From: Sphingomicrobium sp.
Lineage (GTDB): Bacteria; Pseudomonadota; Alphaproteobacteria; Sphingomonadales; Sphingomonadaceae
Direction of reading: 5' to 3'
NCBI GenBank assembly: GCA_030447545.1
Contig: JAUJOV010000003.1
Coordinates: 60,704 to 124,703 of the forward strand
Length of the DNA: 64,000 nucleotides
The first letter of the stretch is position 1, and each line of letters opens with the position of its first letter. The position numbers were made by a program, and so were the translations under genes. Below the pieces are notes generated by a model, which worked only from the letters and a program-made list of their open reading frames with translations, was not told where the DNA came from and searched no databases. This document shows, piece by piece, positions 25,711 through 35,571 of this stretch.

Positions 25711-26796
25711 ATGGCTGGTTTGCGCTTGCTCGCTGTTGGGCTGGGGCTGCTCGGAGCCGTTCCGTCCGTCTCCGCGGCTCAGCCCGCTTCCCCCGCTCAG
25801 CGCCCCGCCGGCGCGCCCGCGCCGCCGACCAGGCTGTTTTCGTCCGCCGATCCCGTCCGAGTGACTCTGCGCGGCCCGATTGGCGCGGTCGTCTCGACCC
25901 GCGAGGAACAGCGCACCGCGCGCCCCGCGACCCTCCAGCTGACCTATCCCGCCGCCGAAACCCACGCGATCCTGCTGTCGCCGCGCGGCCTCACCCGGCG
26001 CAAGCGCGAGACCTGCACCTTTCCGCCGCTCAGGGTCGAATTCGCCGCCAAGCCGCCGCCGTCGTCCCTGTTCGAGCGCCAGCGGCGAATCAAGCTGGTC
26101 ACCCATTGCCGAAGCGGCGCCGCCTTCCAGCAACATCTGCTCCTCGAATATGCCGCCTACCGGATGTTCAATGTCCTCAGCCCGAGGGGCTTGAGGGTTC
26201 GGCTCGCGCAGGTCGATTATGTCGGCGCCGATGGCCGGCCAATGACCTCGCGGCTCGGCTTCTTCATCGAGGATCCCGACGATGCCGCGCGCCGCAACGG
26301 CCTGTACGAAGTGCGCACCAGGGACATCCCCCACTCGCGGCTCGACGCGCGCGAGGCGGTTCGCGCCGCCTTGTTCCAGTACATGATCGGCAACGTCGAC
26401 TGGTCGATGAATGTCGGTCCGCCCGGCGACATCTGCTGCCATAATTTCCGGCTGATGGGCGCAAGCCCCGCTGCCCGCACGGGAATCATCCCGGTGCCGT
26501 ATGACTTCGACTTTTCGGGCCTGGTCGACGCGCCTTATGCGACGGCGCCGGACATATTGCCGATCTCTTCGGTGCGTCAGCGCCACTATCGCGGATATTG
26601 CTCGCTGGGCGGCCATGCCCCTGCGCTCGCCGCCGAGTTCCGCAGCCGCCGCGCCGAGCTGCTCGCGGTGCTCGGCCAGGTTCCGCAGCTCGAGGAGCGC
26701 AGGCGCCAGCGCGCGGCCGCCTATCTCGAAGGCTTCTTCCGCGACATTGCCACCGACGACGGCGTGCGCCGGCTATTGCGGACCTGCATCGGCTAG
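25711..26796 (+). CDS. Secreted hypothetical protein with weak CotH-kinase-like motifs
   Basis: N-terminal signal-like segment; ordered motifs GFFIEDPDD, LFQYMIGNVDWSMNVG..CCHNFRLM, IIPVPYDFDFSG, reminiscent of CotH N-D-W / HN / D-x-D. Confidence 0.5.
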   Translation: MAGLRLLAVGLGLLGAVPSVSAAQPASPAQRPAGAPAPPTRLFSSADPVRVTLRGPIGAVVSTREEQRTARPATLQLTYPAAETHAILLSPRGLTRRKRETCTFPPLRVEFAAKPPPSSLFERQRRIKLVTHCRSGAAFQQHLLLEYAAYRMFNVLSPRGLRVRLAQVDYVGADGRPMTSRLGFFIEDPDDAARRNGLYEVRTRDIPHSRLDAREAVRAALFQYMIGNVDWSMNVGPPGDICCHNFRLMGASPAARTGIIPVPYDFDFSGLVDAPYATAPDILPISSVRQRHYRGYCSLGGHAPALAAEFRSRRAELLAVLGQVPQLEERRRQRAAAYLEGFFRDIATDDGVRRLLRTCIG

Positions 26797-27462
26797 ATCG
26801 GCCGAGTGCTTGTGCGGGCGCGCCGGGGCCGCCACCGGCTCGCCGGCGGGCCCGCAATCCTCGAGATAGCGCTTCATGCCTTCGCGCTCGCCGTAGGCGC
26901 TGACCCACAAGGCGATGAAGCAATAGTTGAACGCGAGCGACATCAGCCCGGCGAGCTCGACCGCGCCGATGCCCGCCGCGAGCCCGATGCCGACCGCGAG
27001 CAGGATGAACAAGGCGTCGCCGGTGCTCTTGAGCGAATTGCGGAACCTGACCGCGCCGCGATCCCGGCGAGCGAAAAGGCGAGCGCAAGCGAGTGCTGAA
27101 CGATGATCACCACGCTGGTGACGACGATCGGCAGGATGACGACCGTGTCGACCAGCGACTGGTCGTACGCCTCGTGGCTGCGCGCATTCATGTAGACCCA
27201 GCTCACCGGAAGGGCGGTGAGCAGCGCGCCGAGGAGCGCCATTGCCATCCAGGCGAGGCTCGTGCCAAGCAGATCGACGCGCGTGACCTGCGGTGCGTGG
27301 TCGAGCTGCTCGAGGCCGAGCAGAGGTCGAGATCAGCGCCTGCGCTCCGCCGATCGGCAGATAGGGCTCCATGCCCGGCGCGAGGGTCAGCGCGGCCGCG
27401 ACCAGCGCCGCGATTCCGGCATAATAGAGCGTCAGGATCCCGAACAGTCGCAAGGCCCGCAT
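26773..27462 (-). CDS. DUF4956-like membrane protein, two frameshifts (~27.06 and ~27.32 kb)
   Basis: MRALRLFGILTLYYAGIAALVAAALTLAPGMEPYLPIGGAQALISTS | YDQSLVDTVVILPIVVTSVVIIVQHSLALAFSLAGI | VRFRNSLKSTGDALFILLAVGIGLAAGIGAVELAGL. Confidence 0.7.
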   Translation of the reverse strand: MRALRLFGILTLYYAGIAALVAAALTLAPGMEPYLPIGGAQALISTSARPRAARPRTAGHARRSAWHEPRLDGNGAPRRAAHRPSGELGLHECAQPRGVRPVAGRHGRHPADRRHQRGDHRSALACARLFARRDRGAVRFRNSLKSTGDALFILLAVGIGLAAGIGAVELAGLMSLAFNYCFIALWVSAYGEREGMKRYLEDCGPAGEPVAAPARPHKHSADLADAGPQ

Positions 27463-27498
27463 TTCGCCTCCCCCCGGACAGCGCGTTACATGGCCAGC

Positions 27499-28306
27499 CT
27501 AAGCCATGCGCTGCTTGCTGTCATCCGCCAGCGGGAAGTCGGGAGCCGGCCGGAGCACGCCATAGTCTTCGGTCAGCGCAGGCCCCTTGAGCGGCGGAAA
27601 GTCGATGTCGCCTTGGGGAAGCTCGGTCTCCGGCAGCCGGTCGAGCAGATGCCGAAGCAAGGTCAGCCGGCCGAGGTGCTGGTCGTTGTAATCGATCAGC
27701 GTCCAGGGCGCGTGACGGGTGTGGGTCGCGGCGAGCATGTCCTCGCGCGCTCGCGTGTAATCGGCGTAGCGCTCGCGCGGGCGACATCCATGTCCGACAG
27801 CTTCCACCTCTTGAGCGGGTTGTGCAGCCGCCGCTCGAAGGCCTTTCCTCCTGCCTGGCCTGGTCGCAGCACAGCCAGTATTTGAACAGGAAGATGCCGT
27901 CCTCGACGAGCTGGCGCTCGAAGTGCGGAACCGCGGCGAGAAAGGCCTTGGCCTCGGCTTGGGTGCAAAAGCCCATCACCCACTCGACGCCCGCGCGGCT
28001 GTACCAGCTGCGGTCGAACAGGGCGATTTCGCCGCTTGGCCGGCAGATGATGCTCGGCATAACGCTGGAAATACCACTGGCCCTGCTCGCGCTCCGTCGG
28101 CGGGGCGAGGACACGACCTTGCACTGGCGCGGGCTCAGCGCGCGCGCGATCGCGTGGATCGTGCCGCCCTTGCCGGCGGTGTCGCGCCCTTCGAAGATGA
28201 CGACCATGCGCTGCCCGGTCTCCGCGACCCAGCGCGCCATCATAACAAGCTCGCGCTGCATCGGCTCGAGCAGCGCCTGATATGCGTCGTCGGTGAGCCC
28301 GCTCAC
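27499..28306 (-). CDS. Polyphosphate kinase 2 family protein, several frameshifts
   Basis: MVVIFEGRDTAGKGGTIHAIARALSPRQCKVV; APPTEREQGQWYFQRYAEHHLPA in alternate frame; GEIALFDRSWYSRAGVEWVMGFC; C-term RHAPWTLIDYNDQHLGRLTLLRHLLDRLP. Confidence 0.88.
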
Positions 28307-28437
28307 TAGCCTCCCCCATTGGGAAGGGCGGTATCCTGACACTGGCCTCGCCTCGCGGCAACGGCTCACAAAAAGGCGCGCGCCGGTTGCGGCCCTGCCG
28401 CGCCCGCGCCGTTCAGCTCACAACCTGTCGAAAGAGG

Positions 28438-28496
28438 TCAGAACAGGATGACCAGGAGAATGATCAAAGAATTAGGCCGCCGATTCCGATATACAT
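28438..28496 (-). CDS. Candidate ~19-aa hydrophobic micro-protein (1-bp deletion suspected)
   Basis: SD-like GGGAG ~7 nt before ATG; reads MYIGIGGLIL then, if TTT is restored to TTTT, LIILLVILF*; span is 59 nt, 1 short of a multiple of 3. Confidence 0.4.
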
Positions 28497-28509
28497 GGCA
28501 ATGCTCCCG

Positions 28510-29265
28510 TTATTGTCGCCTCGGGAGTGTAACGATTGCCCGAGCGGCGGGGTCCTGGCGTTCGCCGTGTTGACGGCAGCCGGCGACCACCGCGGATCCC
28601 TGCGCCGTCACGGTGCAGGCCGGATCTCCGCTGACCTCCACGCTGGCGGTGCCGCGAGCGTCGACCTTGGCGCTGTTGGTCGCATTGGCCTGGATCACCG
28701 AAGCCCCGTCGGCGCCCAGCGTCGCGTCCTTCACGGCAAGCGCCGACGCATCGAGCTTCGACGTGCCGCGAAGCACCGCGGTCATCTTCGGCGCGGTGCC
28801 CGCGACGGTGGCGCTGCCCGCGCCGCTGATGCCGATCTTGAACTGGTCGACCGCGGCATTGCCGATCGCCGCGCTGCCCGAGCCCTGGACGGCAAGGTCG
28901 AACGACAGCCCCTTCACCCGGTCGATCGCCAGCGCCCCCGATCCGTTGAGGAAGGCGGCGGCAAGCTCGTGCGTGCCGACGCGGATGTCGACCGGCCCGA
29001 CCGGCTGCCCGGGATAGCCGCCCCACGACGAGGGGTTGCCGCGCACCACCAGCGTTCGCCCCTGGACTGCGACCGACACGCGGTCGATCGCCGCCGACGA
29101 CCCGCTCACGCTGGCGAAGGGCGCGACTCCGGTCGAGACCGTCACGCGGAACGGCCCATCGATCCGCACCTTGTCGAACGACGTGACGCTGAAGCTTCGC
29201 TCGGCCGGTTGGAGTGGAGCAGCGGCCGCAACGAGCAGCAGGGCGATTAGCGGGGCGATCTTCAT
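28510..29265 (-). CDS. DUF2807 (GIN-domain) secreted protein
   Basis: Signal peptide, then FSVTSFDKVRIDGPFRVTVSTG and repeated GSGALAI/GSGSAAI/GAGSATV units. Confidence 0.85.
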   Translation of the reverse strand: MKIAPLIALLLVAAAAPLQPAERSFSVTSFDKVRIDGPFRVTVSTGVAPFASVSGSSAAIDRVSVAVQGRTLVVRGNPSSWGGYPGQPVGPVDIRVGTHELAAAFLNGSGALAIDRVKGLSFDLAVQGSGSAAIGNAAVDQFKIGISGAGSATVAGTAPKMTAVLRGTSKLDASALAVKDATLGADGASVIQANATNSAKVDARGTASVEVSGDPACTVTAQGSAVVAGCRQHGERQDPAARAIVTLPRRQ

Positions 29266-29309
29266 GCCCGCCACTCTGGCCGCTTCGTGGTTAAGGGCGA
29301 GTTAGCAAG

Positions 29310-30032
29310 TCAGCCGCAGCGCACTTTGCCCGACCCGGCGTTGGAGACGGTGCACTTGGCGCCGCCCATGATCTCGACGTCGCCCGATCCGGCGATGTCC
29401 ACCTTCGCGGCGCGAGTCGCGTGGGCGGTCACGTCGCCCGAGCCGGCGATCGACACCGCGGCCGTCTCGGTCGCGACGTCCCTGGCGTCGATCGCGCCCG
29501 ATCCTGCGATGTCGTACTGCGCCTGGCTCGCCCGGCCGCGGGCTTCTGCCCGGCCCGATCCGGAAATGCCCATCTTGAGCCGGCCGACCTCGACCGCGCC
29601 GATGCTGAGGTTGCCCGAGCCGGAAATTCCACCCTCGAAGCTCTCGCCGGTCACCCTATCGACCTGGATGTCGCCCGAGCCGGCGAGCTGCGCCGCGCTG
29701 AGCCGCGGAACGGTGACGGTGAGCGCAACCTTGCCGCGGGAGCCCCGGTTGAAGCCCGTCCCGCTGCGCTTCTGCGGGTGAATCCTCAGCGTATCGCCAT
29801 GCACCTCGACCACCATCTGCTCGATCATGCGCTGGCTTCCACGCGCGTGGACGCTTGGCTCGGCGCCGGTGCGGACGGTCACGTCATAGGCGCCCGAAAG
29901 CGCGATCCGCTCGAAATTGCCGACCTGAAAGTCGCGCTCGATCGTCGGCCCGCTCTCCTGGCTGTGCGCCTTGCTGCACCCGGCAGCCGCCGCGGCCGCC
30001 GCCGCAATCGCGAAAATCACCGACCTGATCAT
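29310..30032 (-). CDS. DUF2807 (GIN-domain) lipoprotein-like protein
   Basis: Lipobox-like AAGCSK; FERIALSGAYDVTVRTGAEPSVHARG; repeated GSGDIQV/GSGNLSI/GSGRAEA/GSGAIDA units. Confidence 0.88.
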   Translation of the reverse strand: MIRSVIFAIAAAAAAAAGCSKAHSQESGPTIERDFQVGNFERIALSGAYDVTVRTGAEPSVHARGSQRMIEQMVVEVHGDTLRIHPQKRSGTGFNRGSRGKVALTVTVPRLSAAQLAGSGDIQVDRVTGESFEGGISGSGNLSIGAVEVGRLKMGISGSGRAEARGRASQAQYDIAGSGAIDARDVATETAAVSIAGSGDVTAHATRAAKVDIAGSGDVEIMGGAKCTVSNAGSGKVRCG

Positions 30033-30093
30033 CGTCACCTCCAAGCTGAGTTAGTGAATTAATACACCACTTCAGCACTGCAGCGCAAGCCCG

Positions 30094-30129
30094 CAAAGAA
30101 AAAGGGCGCGCCCCGCCGGGCACGCCCTT
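30094..30129 (-). terminator. Rho-independent terminator downstream of carD
   Basis: Stem AAGGGCG (30102-30108)/CGCCCTT (30123-30129); minus-strand T-rich tail TTTTTCTTTG. Confidence 0.7.
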
Positions 30130-30158
30130 GTTCCTCAGGCCTGAAGCGGTCGTCGAGC

Positions 30159-30695
30159 TTAAGCAGCGACTTCCTTCGGCCGGTGATGGATGTCGGCGGC
30201 CTTGTTGAGGATCTCGAGGATCTTCGCCAGCGCCGCCTTTTCGTCGCTCTGCTCCATCGCGCCGAGCTCGCGCGCCAAGCGCGAGGAAGCGGCCTCGAAG
30301 ATCTGGCGCTCGGAATAGCTCTGCTCGGGCGCATCGTCGGGGCGGAACAGGTCGCGCACGACTTCGGCGATCGACGTCAGGTCGCCCGAATTGATCTTTG
30401 CTTCATATTCCTGGGCGCGGCGCGACCACATGGTGCGCTTGACCTTGGGCTTGCCCTTGAGCGTCTCGAGCGCGTCCTTCATCGTCTTGTCCGAGGAAAG
30501 CTTGCGCATTCCGACCGAGTCCGCCTTGTTGACGGGCACCCGCAGGGTCATCTTTTCCTTCTCGAACCTCAGGACGTAGAGGTCGAGGCGCGTTCCGGCG
30601 ATCTCGGTGCTTTGCAGCTCGACCACCCGGCCGACGCCATGCTTGGGGTACACCACATAATCGCCAACATCGAAGCTGAGCGCCTTCGCAGCCAT
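30159..30695 (-). CDS. CarD family transcriptional regulator
   Basis: FDVGDYVVYPKHGVGRVVELQSTEIAGTRLDLYVLRFEKEKMTLRVPVNKADSVGMRKLSS. Confidence 0.95.
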   Translation of the reverse strand: MAAKALSFDVGDYVVYPKHGVGRVVELQSTEIAGTRLDLYVLRFEKEKMTLRVPVNKADSVGMRKLSSDKTMKDALETLKGKPKVKRTMWSRRAQEYEAKINSGDLTSIAEVVRDLFRPDDAPEQSYSERQIFEAASSRLARELGAMEQSDEKAALAKILEILNKAADIHHRPKEVAA

Positions 30696-30890
30696 TTTTG
30701 TCCTTTCCGTTGCGGCAGAGCGAGCCGACACGCTTTCGCGTCGTCCCCCAAAACGACCCTTGCGGGCGCGGCTGCTTGCCTGGTGCGGTTCCTGCTAAAA
30801 AAAGGGGCCACCGCTGGCCGCGGTAACCTCTCGTGACAATTTTATATCACAACTGACCTCGATTTGCCACCCCCCGCGGCCTCGCCTGGA

Positions 30891-31970
30891 TTAAATTTCG
30901 AGCCCCAGCTGGCGTTGCTGCTGAACCTGCGGCTCGACCAGGTTGTGAAGGCCGAGGCCGAGCAGGCGGATACCCCTCGGCACCGGCTGGAGCGCGGCAA
31001 GGAGCGCCTGGCCGGCGGCCGTGAACGCCTCGCGAGCGACCGGCGCGGGGAAGCTTCTGGAGCGGGTGATCAAGGTGAAATCGGCGAACTTCACCTTCAG
31101 GGTGACGGTTCGGCCGGTGACGCCCGATCGTTCGACCCGCTCCCACGCATAGCCTGCGATTCGCTCGAGCTCGGCCGCGAGCCGCCCGGGCTCCATCAAA
31201 TCCTCGTCGAACGTGCGCTCGGCGCTGACCGACTTGTACGGCCGGTCGGGCGTGACCTCGCGCTCGTCGAGCCCGCGGCAGATCCGCCAGTACCAGCGGC
31301 CCGAGCTCCCGAAGCGGGTCTCGAGCTCGGGCAGGCTGCGCTGCAAGAGGTCGGCGCCGGTGAGGATTCCAAGCGCCTCCATCTTGCGCGCGGTGACCGG
31401 GCCGATCCCGTGGAAGCGCGAGACCGGAAGCGCGGCGATGTAGGCGGGCGCGCGCTCGGGCGGGATCACGCACAGGCCGTCGGGCTTGTTCTGGTCGGAC
31501 GCGAGCTTGGCGACGAACTTGCAGTAGCTCACCCCGGCCGAAGCGGTGAGCCCGGTCTCGTCGCGAATTCGCCGCCGGATCGCCTCGGCCGTCGCTCGCC
31601 CGCTTCCCAGGCGCTGCCGGTCGGCGGTGACGTCGAGATAGGCCTCGTCGAGGCTCAGCGGCTCGATCAGCTCGGTAAAATCGGCGAAGATCGAGCGGAT
31701 CTGCTGCGACACCGTGCGATAGACGTCGAACCGCGGCTTGACGAAGAGGATCTCGGGGCAGCGGCGCTTCGCCGTCACCGACGGCATTGCCGAGCGAACC
31801 CCGAACCGCCTCGCCTCGTAGCTCGCCGCCGCGACCACTCCGCGGTGCCCGCCGCCGACGGCGAGCGGCTTTCCGCGAAGCTGCGGATCATCGCGCTGCT
31901 CGACCGACGCGTAAAAGGCATCCATGTCGACATGGATGATCTTGCGGATCGGGCGCTCGGAGTCGGCCAC
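30891..31970 (-). CDS. dinB: DNA polymerase IV (Y-family)
   Basis: IIHVDMDAFYASVEQRDDPQLRGKPLAVGG...LSLDEAYLDVT...GIGPVTARKMEALGI. Confidence 0.96.
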   Translation of the reverse strand: MADSERPIRKIIHVDMDAFYASVEQRDDPQLRGKPLAVGGGHRGVVAAASYEARRFGVRSAMPSVTAKRRCPEILFVKPRFDVYRTVSQQIRSIFADFTELIEPLSLDEAYLDVTADRQRLGSGRATAEAIRRRIRDETGLTASAGVSYCKFVAKLASDQNKPDGLCVIPPERAPAYIAALPVSRFHGIGPVTARKMEALGILTGADLLQRSLPELETRFGSSGRWYWRICRGLDEREVTPDRPYKSVSAERTFDEDLMEPGRLAAELERIAGYAWERVERSGVTGRTVTLKVKFADFTLITRSRSFPAPVAREAFTAAGQALLAALQPVPRGIRLLGLGLHNLVEPQVQQQRQLGLEI

Positions 31971-32194
31971 GAGATTTTTCTGTCCTACAGCCCTGCCGCG
32001 AGTCTAGCACGGCGGCTGTTGCGTGACCCTTTGGTCGTGCCGCGATTTTCGGCACGTGCGCCTCGCGCGTGCGAGAGCGCGTGCGGGGGCGTGCGCCCGC
32101 GTTGAGGAGCGAACTTGGCGAACTTCGGGTATCTGACTACCGGCCGCCCCTCGGCTTTGCAGCGCCGCCCCAATCTGGCTAAGGCCGGCGCGCT

Positions 32195-33400
32195 ATGAAC
32201 ATCCACGAATATCAGGCCAAGGAGCTGCTCGCGAAGTTCGGCGTGCCGGTGCCCGCCGGACATGCTGCTCTAAGCGTCGAGGAAGCGGTCGAGGCCGCGA
32301 ACCGGCTTCCCGGCCCGTTGTGGGTGGTGAAGTCGCAGATCCACGCGGGCGGCCGCGGCAAGGGCCGCTTCAAGGAGCTCGGCCCCGACGCGCAGGGCGG
32401 CGTCCGCCTCGCGCGCTCGGTCGACGAGGTGCGCGACCATGCGGCCGAAATGTTCGGCAAGACCCTGGTCACCGTCCAGACCGGCCCCGAGGGCAAGCAG
32501 GTCCAGAGGCTCTACATCACCGACGGCGTCCACATCGTTCAGGAATTCTACCTCGCGCTTCTGGTCGAACGCTCGACCGGCCGAATCGCGATCGTCGCCT
32601 CGACCGAGGGCGGCATGGACATCGAGAAGGTCGCGCACGACACTCCCGAGAAGATCGTCACCTTGACCATCGACCCGGCGACGGGGCTGATGCCGCACCA
32701 CGGCCGCGCGGTTGCATCCGCGCTTCGCCTCGAGGGCGATCTGGCCAAGCAGGCGGGCAAGCTTCTGCCGCGGCTGTACCAGGCGTTTGTCCAGACCGAC
32801 GCAAGCCAGATCGAGATCAACCCGCTGGCGATCGTCGGGGACGGCCAGCTGCTGGTGCTCGACGCCAAGGTCGGCTTCGATTCCAATGCCGAGTTCCGCC
32901 ATCCCGACCTCAATCAGCTGCGCGACCTTTCCGAAGAGGAGCCGATGGAAATCGAGGCGTCGAAGCACGACCTCGCCTACATCAAGCTCGACGGCAATAT
33001 CGGCTGCATGGTCAACGGCGCGGGCCTGGCCATGGCGACGATGGACATCATCAAATTGGAAGGCGGCGAGCCCGCCAACTTCCTCGACGTCGGCGGCGGA
33101 GCGTCGAGGGAGAAGGTCACGGCCGCGTTCAAGATCATCCTCAGCGATCCGTCGGTGAAGGGAATCCTGGTCAACATCTTCGGCGGCATCATGCGCTGCG
33201 ACATCATCGCCGAAGGCATCGTCGCCGCCGCGCGCGAGGTCGACCTCACCGTCCCGCTGGTCGTGCGGCTCGAGGGCACCAACGTGCAACAGGGCAAGGA
33301 CATCCTCGCGATGAGCGGCCTGCCGATCGTCGCCGCCGACGACCTGGGCGATGCGGCGCGCAAGATCGTCGCCGAAGTGAAGCAGGAAGTGCCCGCTTGA
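32195..33400 (+). CDS. sucC: Succinate-CoA ligase (ADP-forming) subunit beta
   Basis: [25 protein letters not shown]...[10 protein letters not shown]...[17 protein letters not shown]. Confidence 0.97.
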   Translation: MNIHEYQAKELLAKFGVPVPAGHAALSVEEAVEAANRLPGPLWVVKSQIHAGGRGKGRFKELGPDAQGGVRLARSVDEVRDHAAEMFGKTLVTVQTGPEGKQVQRLYITDGVHIVQEFYLALLVERSTGRIAIVASTEGGMDIEKVAHDTPEKIVTLTIDPATGLMPHHGRAVASALRLEGDLAKQAGKLLPRLYQAFVQTDASQIEINPLAIVGDGQLLVLDAKVGFDSNAEFRHPDLNQLRDLSEEEPMEIEASKHDLAYIKLDGNIGCMVNGAGLAMATMDIIKLEGGEPANFLDVGGGASREKVTAAFKIILSDPSVKGILVNIFGGIMRCDIIAEGIVAAAREVDLTVPLVVRLEGTNVQQGKDILAMSGLPIVAADDLGDAARKIVAEVKQEVPA

Positions 33401-33858
33401 GCGAAGTGCGGCACGAGGGAAGCTGCCGTTGCGGTGAGGTGCGGTTCGCGGTCGGCGGTCCGCCGTTGATCACCTTCGCCTGCCATTGCAGCGGCTGCCA
33501 GCGCATGGCGGCGAGCGCCTTCTCGCTGAACAGCCTCTATCCGGCCGATCGCTTCGAGCGGCTTCAGGGCGACACGGTGCTCGGCGGCCTCAAGGGTCCT
33601 GCCCGCCACCATTTCTGCCCCTCGTGCATGAGTTGGCTGTTCACCCAGCCCGAGAGCATGGACGATTACGTGAACGTGCGTTCGGCGCTGCTCGACGCGG
33701 CCGCGGCGCACCGGCCGTTCGCCGACGCCTGGCTTAGCGAAGGTCTCGGGTGGGCGAACAGCGGCGCCGAGCGCGGCTTCGACACGGTTCCTGCAGAGGA
33801 GGAGTTTCCCCAGCTGATTGCCGATTACGCGGCCTGGGATGGAAGGGTGAAGCAATGA
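33397..33858 (+). CDS. GFA family protein (glutathione-dependent formaldehyde-activating-like), TTG start
   Basis: [35 protein letters not shown]...[12 protein letters not shown] cysteine pattern. Confidence 0.88.
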   Translation: MSEVRHEGSCRCGEVRFAVGGPPLITFACHCSGCQRMAASAFSLNSLYPADRFERLQGDTVLGGLKGPARHHFCPSCMSWLFTQPESMDDYVNVRSALLDAAAAHRPFADAWLSEGLGWANSGAERGFDTVPAEEEFPQLIADYAAWDGRVKQ

Positions 33859-34630
33859 AAGTTCTGGTCGCGGTGAAGCGCGTGATCGACTTCAACGTCA
33901 AGCCGCGGGTGAAGATGGACGGCTCCGGGGTCGACCTCGCCAACGTCAAGATGAGCATGAACCCGTTCGACGAGATCGCGGTCGAGGAAGCGATCCGCCT
34001 CAAGGAGAAGGGCGTAGCTACCGAGATCGTCGCCGTCTCGATCGGCCCGCAAAAGGCGCAGGAAACCTTGCGCACCTCGCTTGCGATGGGTGCCGACCGA
34101 GCGATCCTCGTCCAGACGCCGGACGATGTGGGCTCGGAGGTCGAGCCGCTCGCCGTCGCCAAGATTCTGGCGAAGCTCGCGTCCGAAGAGCAGCCGGGGA
34201 TGATCATCCTTGGCAAGCAGGCGATCGACGACGACAGCAACCAGACCGGGCAGATGCTCGCCGCGCTGCTCGGCTGGCCGCAGGGCACGTTCGCATCGAA
34301 GCTCGAGGTGCAGGGAGATTCTGGCGACGGCGAAGTCACCGTCACTCGCGAGGTTGACGGCGGGCTCGAGACCGACCGGCTGAAGCTGCCGGCGGTGATT
34401 ACCACCGACCTTCGCCTCAATGAGCCGCGCTACGCGAGCTTGCCCAACATCATGAAGGCCAAGTCCAAGCCGCTCGCCACGCGCACCGCGGACGAGCTCG
34501 GCGTCGACATCGCGCGGCGTCTCGAAACCCTCAAGGTCGCCGAGCCGCCCAGGCTTACCGGGCGGGCGACAAGGTCGGCAGCGTCGATGAGCTCGTCGGC
34601 AAATTGAAGACGCTCGGGGTGGTGCAGTGA
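33855..34630 (+). CDS. etfB: Electron transfer flavoprotein subunit beta, frameshift near C-terminus (~34557)
   Basis: [54 protein letters not shown]-term [15 protein letters not shown] readable in alternate frame. Confidence 0.94.
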
Positions 34631-35571
34631 CGGCTCTGGTTTATGTCGAGCACGAGGCCGGCGAAGTCCGCGACGCGACGCTGGCGGCGGTCACTGCCGC
34701 CGGCAAGCTGGGCGAGGGTCCACGCGCTGGTCGCGGGACACAATGTCGGCGGTGTTGCCGAAGCTGCGGCGAAGATCGCCGGGTGACCAGGGTGCTGGTC
34801 GCCGACGCTGCGCACCTCGACCACGGCCTTGCCGAAAACATCGCGCCCATCGCTGCAGCCGCCATGACGGATTATTCAGCGTTCGTCGCTGCTTCGACCA
34901 CCACCGGCCGCAACCTCGCTCCGCGCGTCGCGGCATTGCTCGACGTGATGCAGGTCAGCGACATCCTCTCGGTCGAGGACGAGAACACGTTCACTCGGCC
35001 GATCTACGCGGGGAACGCGATCGCCACGGTCCGCTCGAGCGATGCGAAGAAAGCAGCTTACGGTGCGCGGCACGGCGTTCGAAAAGGCGGCGCGCGAGGG
35101 CGGAAGCGCTTCGATCGAGCCGCTCGACGCCGGCAGCGACGCCGCGTTGAGCAGTTTCGTCGAAATGGACGCTTCGAAAGCGAGCGGCCCGAGCTGACCA
35201 GCGCAAAAATCATCGTGTCGGGCGGCCGCGCGCTTGGTTCCGCCGAGCAGTTCCACGCGCTGATCGACCCGCTCGCCGACAAGCTCGGCGCCGCGGTCGG
35301 CGCATCGCGCGCCGCGGTCGACGCGGGCTATGCGCCCAACGACTATCAGGTCGGCCAGACCGGCAAGATCGTCGCTCCCGAAATCTACATCGCGATCGGC
35401 ATTTCGGGCGCGATCCAGCACCTCGCCGGAATGATGATGTGACTGGCGCGTGATCGTGGCGATCAACAAGGACGAGGAAGCCCCGATCTTCCAGGTCGCG
35501 GACATCGGCAGCTCGTCGGCGACCTGTTCAAGATCGTGCCACCGCCGGAGCTGACGCAGAAGCTCGGCTAG
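34627..35571 (+). CDS. etfA: Electron transfer flavoprotein subunit alpha, several frameshifts
   Basis: [28 protein letters not shown]...[74 protein letters not shown]; terminal [20 protein letters not shown] in another frame. Confidence 0.93.

Noticed and set aside
32195-33400. sucC without adjacent sucD as a pathway anomaly
   Set aside because: sucD may lie elsewhere; gene order differs among alphaproteobacteria and the window cannot decide
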